Assembly (NCBI GenBank): GCA_002491225.1
Contig: DKVN01000091.1
Span: forward strand, 1 to 22,180
Source: Faecalibacterium sp. UBA7177
Lineage (GTDB): Bacteria > Bacillota > Clostridia > Oscillospirales > Ruminococcaceae
Direction: 5' to 3'
DNA: 22,180 nt
The notes below the pieces were generated by a model. The model worked only from the letters and a program-made list of their open reading frames with translations, had not been told where the DNA came from and did no database searches. This document shows positions 20,535 through 22,180 of the stretch, one piece after another. Positions within the stretch are counted from its first letter, which is position 1. Each line of letters starts with the position of its first letter. The translations under genes and the position numbers were made by a program.

Positions 20535-22180
20535 TGGCACAACAGCCAAACCTTGAAACCATGCGGGACGAGGCCGACCAGAAGATCGAACTGCGGCTCT
20601 GGAAGCGGCTGATCGAGTACGCCTGGCGGCACAAGCGCAGCGTCATCGGGCTGATCCTCACCCTGCTGGTGGTGGCGGGCATCGACCTCGCCTACCCGCA
20701 GCTCTCCCGGTACGCCATCGACCACTTCATCGGCGGCTCCACCACCAATGGGCTGGGCTGGTACGCGGCGCTCTACGCCGTCTGCGTGGCGGTGCAGAGC
20801 TTCGGGGTCTTCCTCTTTGTGCGGGGGGCCGGGCGGCTTGAGATGGACATGAGCTATGACATCCGGCAGGACGTCTTTGCCAAGCTGCAGCAGCTCTCCT
20901 TCAGCTTTTACGACACCACCTCGGTGGGCTGGCTGATGGCGCGGGTCATCAGCGACATCGCGGGCCTCTCCGAGATGATCGCCTGGAGTTTGGTGGACCT
21001 CGCCTGGTCGGGGCTCTTTGTGCTCGGCATCGTGGCGGTGCTGCTCGCGATGAACTGGAAGCTCGGCCTGCTGGTGCTCTGCGTCATCCCGCCGCTGGCG
21101 GCGCTCTGCGTCTTTTTCCAAAAGCGCATCCTCAAAAGCCAGCGCATTGTGCGCAAGATGAACAGCCAGATCACCGGCGCCTTCAACGAGGACATCATGG
21201 GTGCGATGACCACCAAGACCCTGGTGCGGGAGGAGGCCAGCGACGCCGAATTCCGCCAAAAGACGAGCGAGATGCGCACGGCCAGCATCCGGGCGGCGCT
21301 GCTCAGCGCCCTGTTCATGCCGCTGGTGCTGGGGCTGGGCAGCATCGCCACCGCCTGCGCGCTGGCCTACGGCGGCAGCCTGGTGTTTGCCGGGGCGATG
21401 GGCTTTGGCACCCTCTCGGCCTTCATCAGCTACACCACCCAGCTGTTTGACCCCATCCAGCAGCTGGCCCGCATCCTGGCCGAGATGCAGTCCGCCCAGG
21501 CCAGCGCCGAGCGGGTGATCGACCTTTTGGATACCGAGCCGGAGATCGTGGACAGACCCGAGGTGGTGGCCGAGTACGGCACCGCCTTTGCCCCCAAACG
21601 CGAAAACTGGCCCCCCATCACCGGCAAGGTCGAGTTTGAGCATGTCACCTTCGCCTACAAGACCGGCGAAACGGTGCTGCGCGATTTCAGCCTTACGGTG
21701 CAGCCGGGCCAGACCATCGCGCTAGTGGGCGAGACCGGCGCGGGCAAGAGCACCATCGTCAACCTGGTCTGCCGCTTTTACGAGCCCACCGAGGGCCGGG
21801 TACTGATCGACGGGGCGGACTACCGCACCCGCAGCCAACTTTGGCTGCACTCGGCGCTGGGGTATGTGCTGCAAACGCCGCACCTCTTCAGCGGCAGCAT
21901 CGCGGACAACATCCGCTACGGCCGCAAGGACGCCACCCTCGAAGAGGTGCGCCGGGCCGCGGCAATGGTGCGCGCGGACGAGTTCATCGAGGCGATGCCG
22001 GACGGCTACGACACCGAGGTGGGTGAGGGCGGCGGCCGGCTTTCGACCGGGCAGAAGCAGCTGGTCTGCTTTGCGCGGGTGATCCTGGCCGACCCGCGCA
22101 TCTTTGTGCTGGACGAGGCCACCAGCAGCATCGACACCGAGACCGAGCAGCTGATCCAGAACGCCATCCAGACGGTGCTG
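20534..22180 (+). CDS. ABC exporter half-transporter, subunit 2 (partial, runs off the window)
   Basis: The first 549 codons of a half-transporter; the 3' end lies beyond the window. After a short cytosolic N-terminus, six membrane helices and FSFYDTTSVGWLMARVISD-type coupling regions are visible. The ATPase domain follows, with Walker A GETGAGKS (399-406), Q-loop in VLQTPHLFSGSI, signature LSTGQ (503-507, with Thr in place of the first Gly) and Walker B IFVLDE with D527 and the catalytic E528. Its ATG shares bases with the TGA of subunit 1, and no separate ribosome binding site is needed. The pattern of changes complements that of subunit 1, pointing to an obligate heterodimer. Missing are the H-loop and the C-terminus. 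Confidence 0.95.
   Translation, partial: MAQQPNLETMRDEADQKIELRLWKRLIEYAWRHKRSVIGLILTLLVVAGIDLAYPQLSRYAIDHFIGGSTTNGLGWYAALYAVCVAVQSFGVFLFVRGAGRLEMDMSYDIRQDVFAKLQQLSFSFYDTTSVGWLMARVISDIAGLSEMIAWSLVDLAWSGLFVLGIVAVLLAMNWKLGLLVLCVIPPLAALCVFFQKRILKSQRIVRKMNSQITGAFNEDIMGAMTTKTLVREEASDAEFRQKTSEMRTASIRAALLSALFMPLVLGLGSIATACALAYGGSLVFAGAMGFGTLSAFISYTTQLFDPIQQLARILAEMQSAQASAERVIDLLDTEPEIVDRPEVVAEYGTAFAPKRENWPPITGKVEFEHVTFAYKTGETVLRDFSLTVQPGQTIALVGETGAGKSTIVNLVCRFYEPTEGRVLIDGADYRTRSQLWLHSALGYVLQTPHLFSGSIADNIRYGRKDATLEEVRRAAAMVRADEFIEAMPDGYDTEVGEGGGRLSTGQKQLVCFARVILADPRIFVLDEATSSIDTETEQLIQNAIQTVL

Overview
The window reads as chromosome from a GC-rich anaerobic Firmicute, most likely a class Clostridia gut-type bacterium (Oscillospirales-like). 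This is inferred from the pyrH-frr-uppS-cdsA-dxr gene order, a Spo0A-type DNA-binding domain, a rubrerythrin, a Clostridia-style 6-phosphofructokinase, purine-rich ribosome binding sites and very high GC in every core gene. I cannot name the species.

Layout. 1-4626 (minus): pyrH, frr, uppS, cdsA, dxr, for pyrimidine nucleotide supply, ribosome recycling and isoprenoid/phospholipid precursors. A terminator overlaps the pyrH stop codon. 4929-7097 (minus): an 87-residue unknown protein, a Spo0A-like regulator and a soluble histidine-kinase-like protein. 7358-7900 (minus): rubrerythrin. 8154-8229 (plus): tRNA-Ala(CGC) with its own promoter and terminator. 8218-10259 (minus): a TetR repressor and a MATE transporter whose last helix is missing. 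10601-11641 (minus): an M42-type metallopeptidase. 11821-13891 (minus): pfkA followed by a LacI-type regulator. 14176-15564 (plus): an AGCS amino-acid:cation symporter, divergent from pfkA. 15761-16564 (minus): an SDR oxidoreductase with a FabI-like cofactor loop. 16890-17281 (plus): tRNA-Arg(TCT), tRNA-His(GTG), tRNA-Gln(TTG). 17283-18416: an AT-richer island with a long perfect inverted repeat, two leader stem-loops and a DUF1848 gene. 18675-22180 (plus): two overlapping half-ABC exporters, the second cut by the window edge.

Most notable: in the regulator/kinase pair at 4929-6627 both conserved phosphotransfer residues are replaced by asparagine. The H-box histidine of the kinase is Asn25 and the receiver aspartate of the Spo0A-like protein is Asn65. 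The kinase ATP-binding boxes and the Spo0A-type DNA-binding domain look preserved. This suggests a paired pseudo-phosphorelay that works without classical His-Asp transfer.

Secondary points are the AT-rich DUF1848 island beside the tRNA cluster, the MATE gene that reads into the tRNA-Ala gene, the twin palindromic operators on the tetR promoter, and the complementary degenerate ATP site of the ABC pair.
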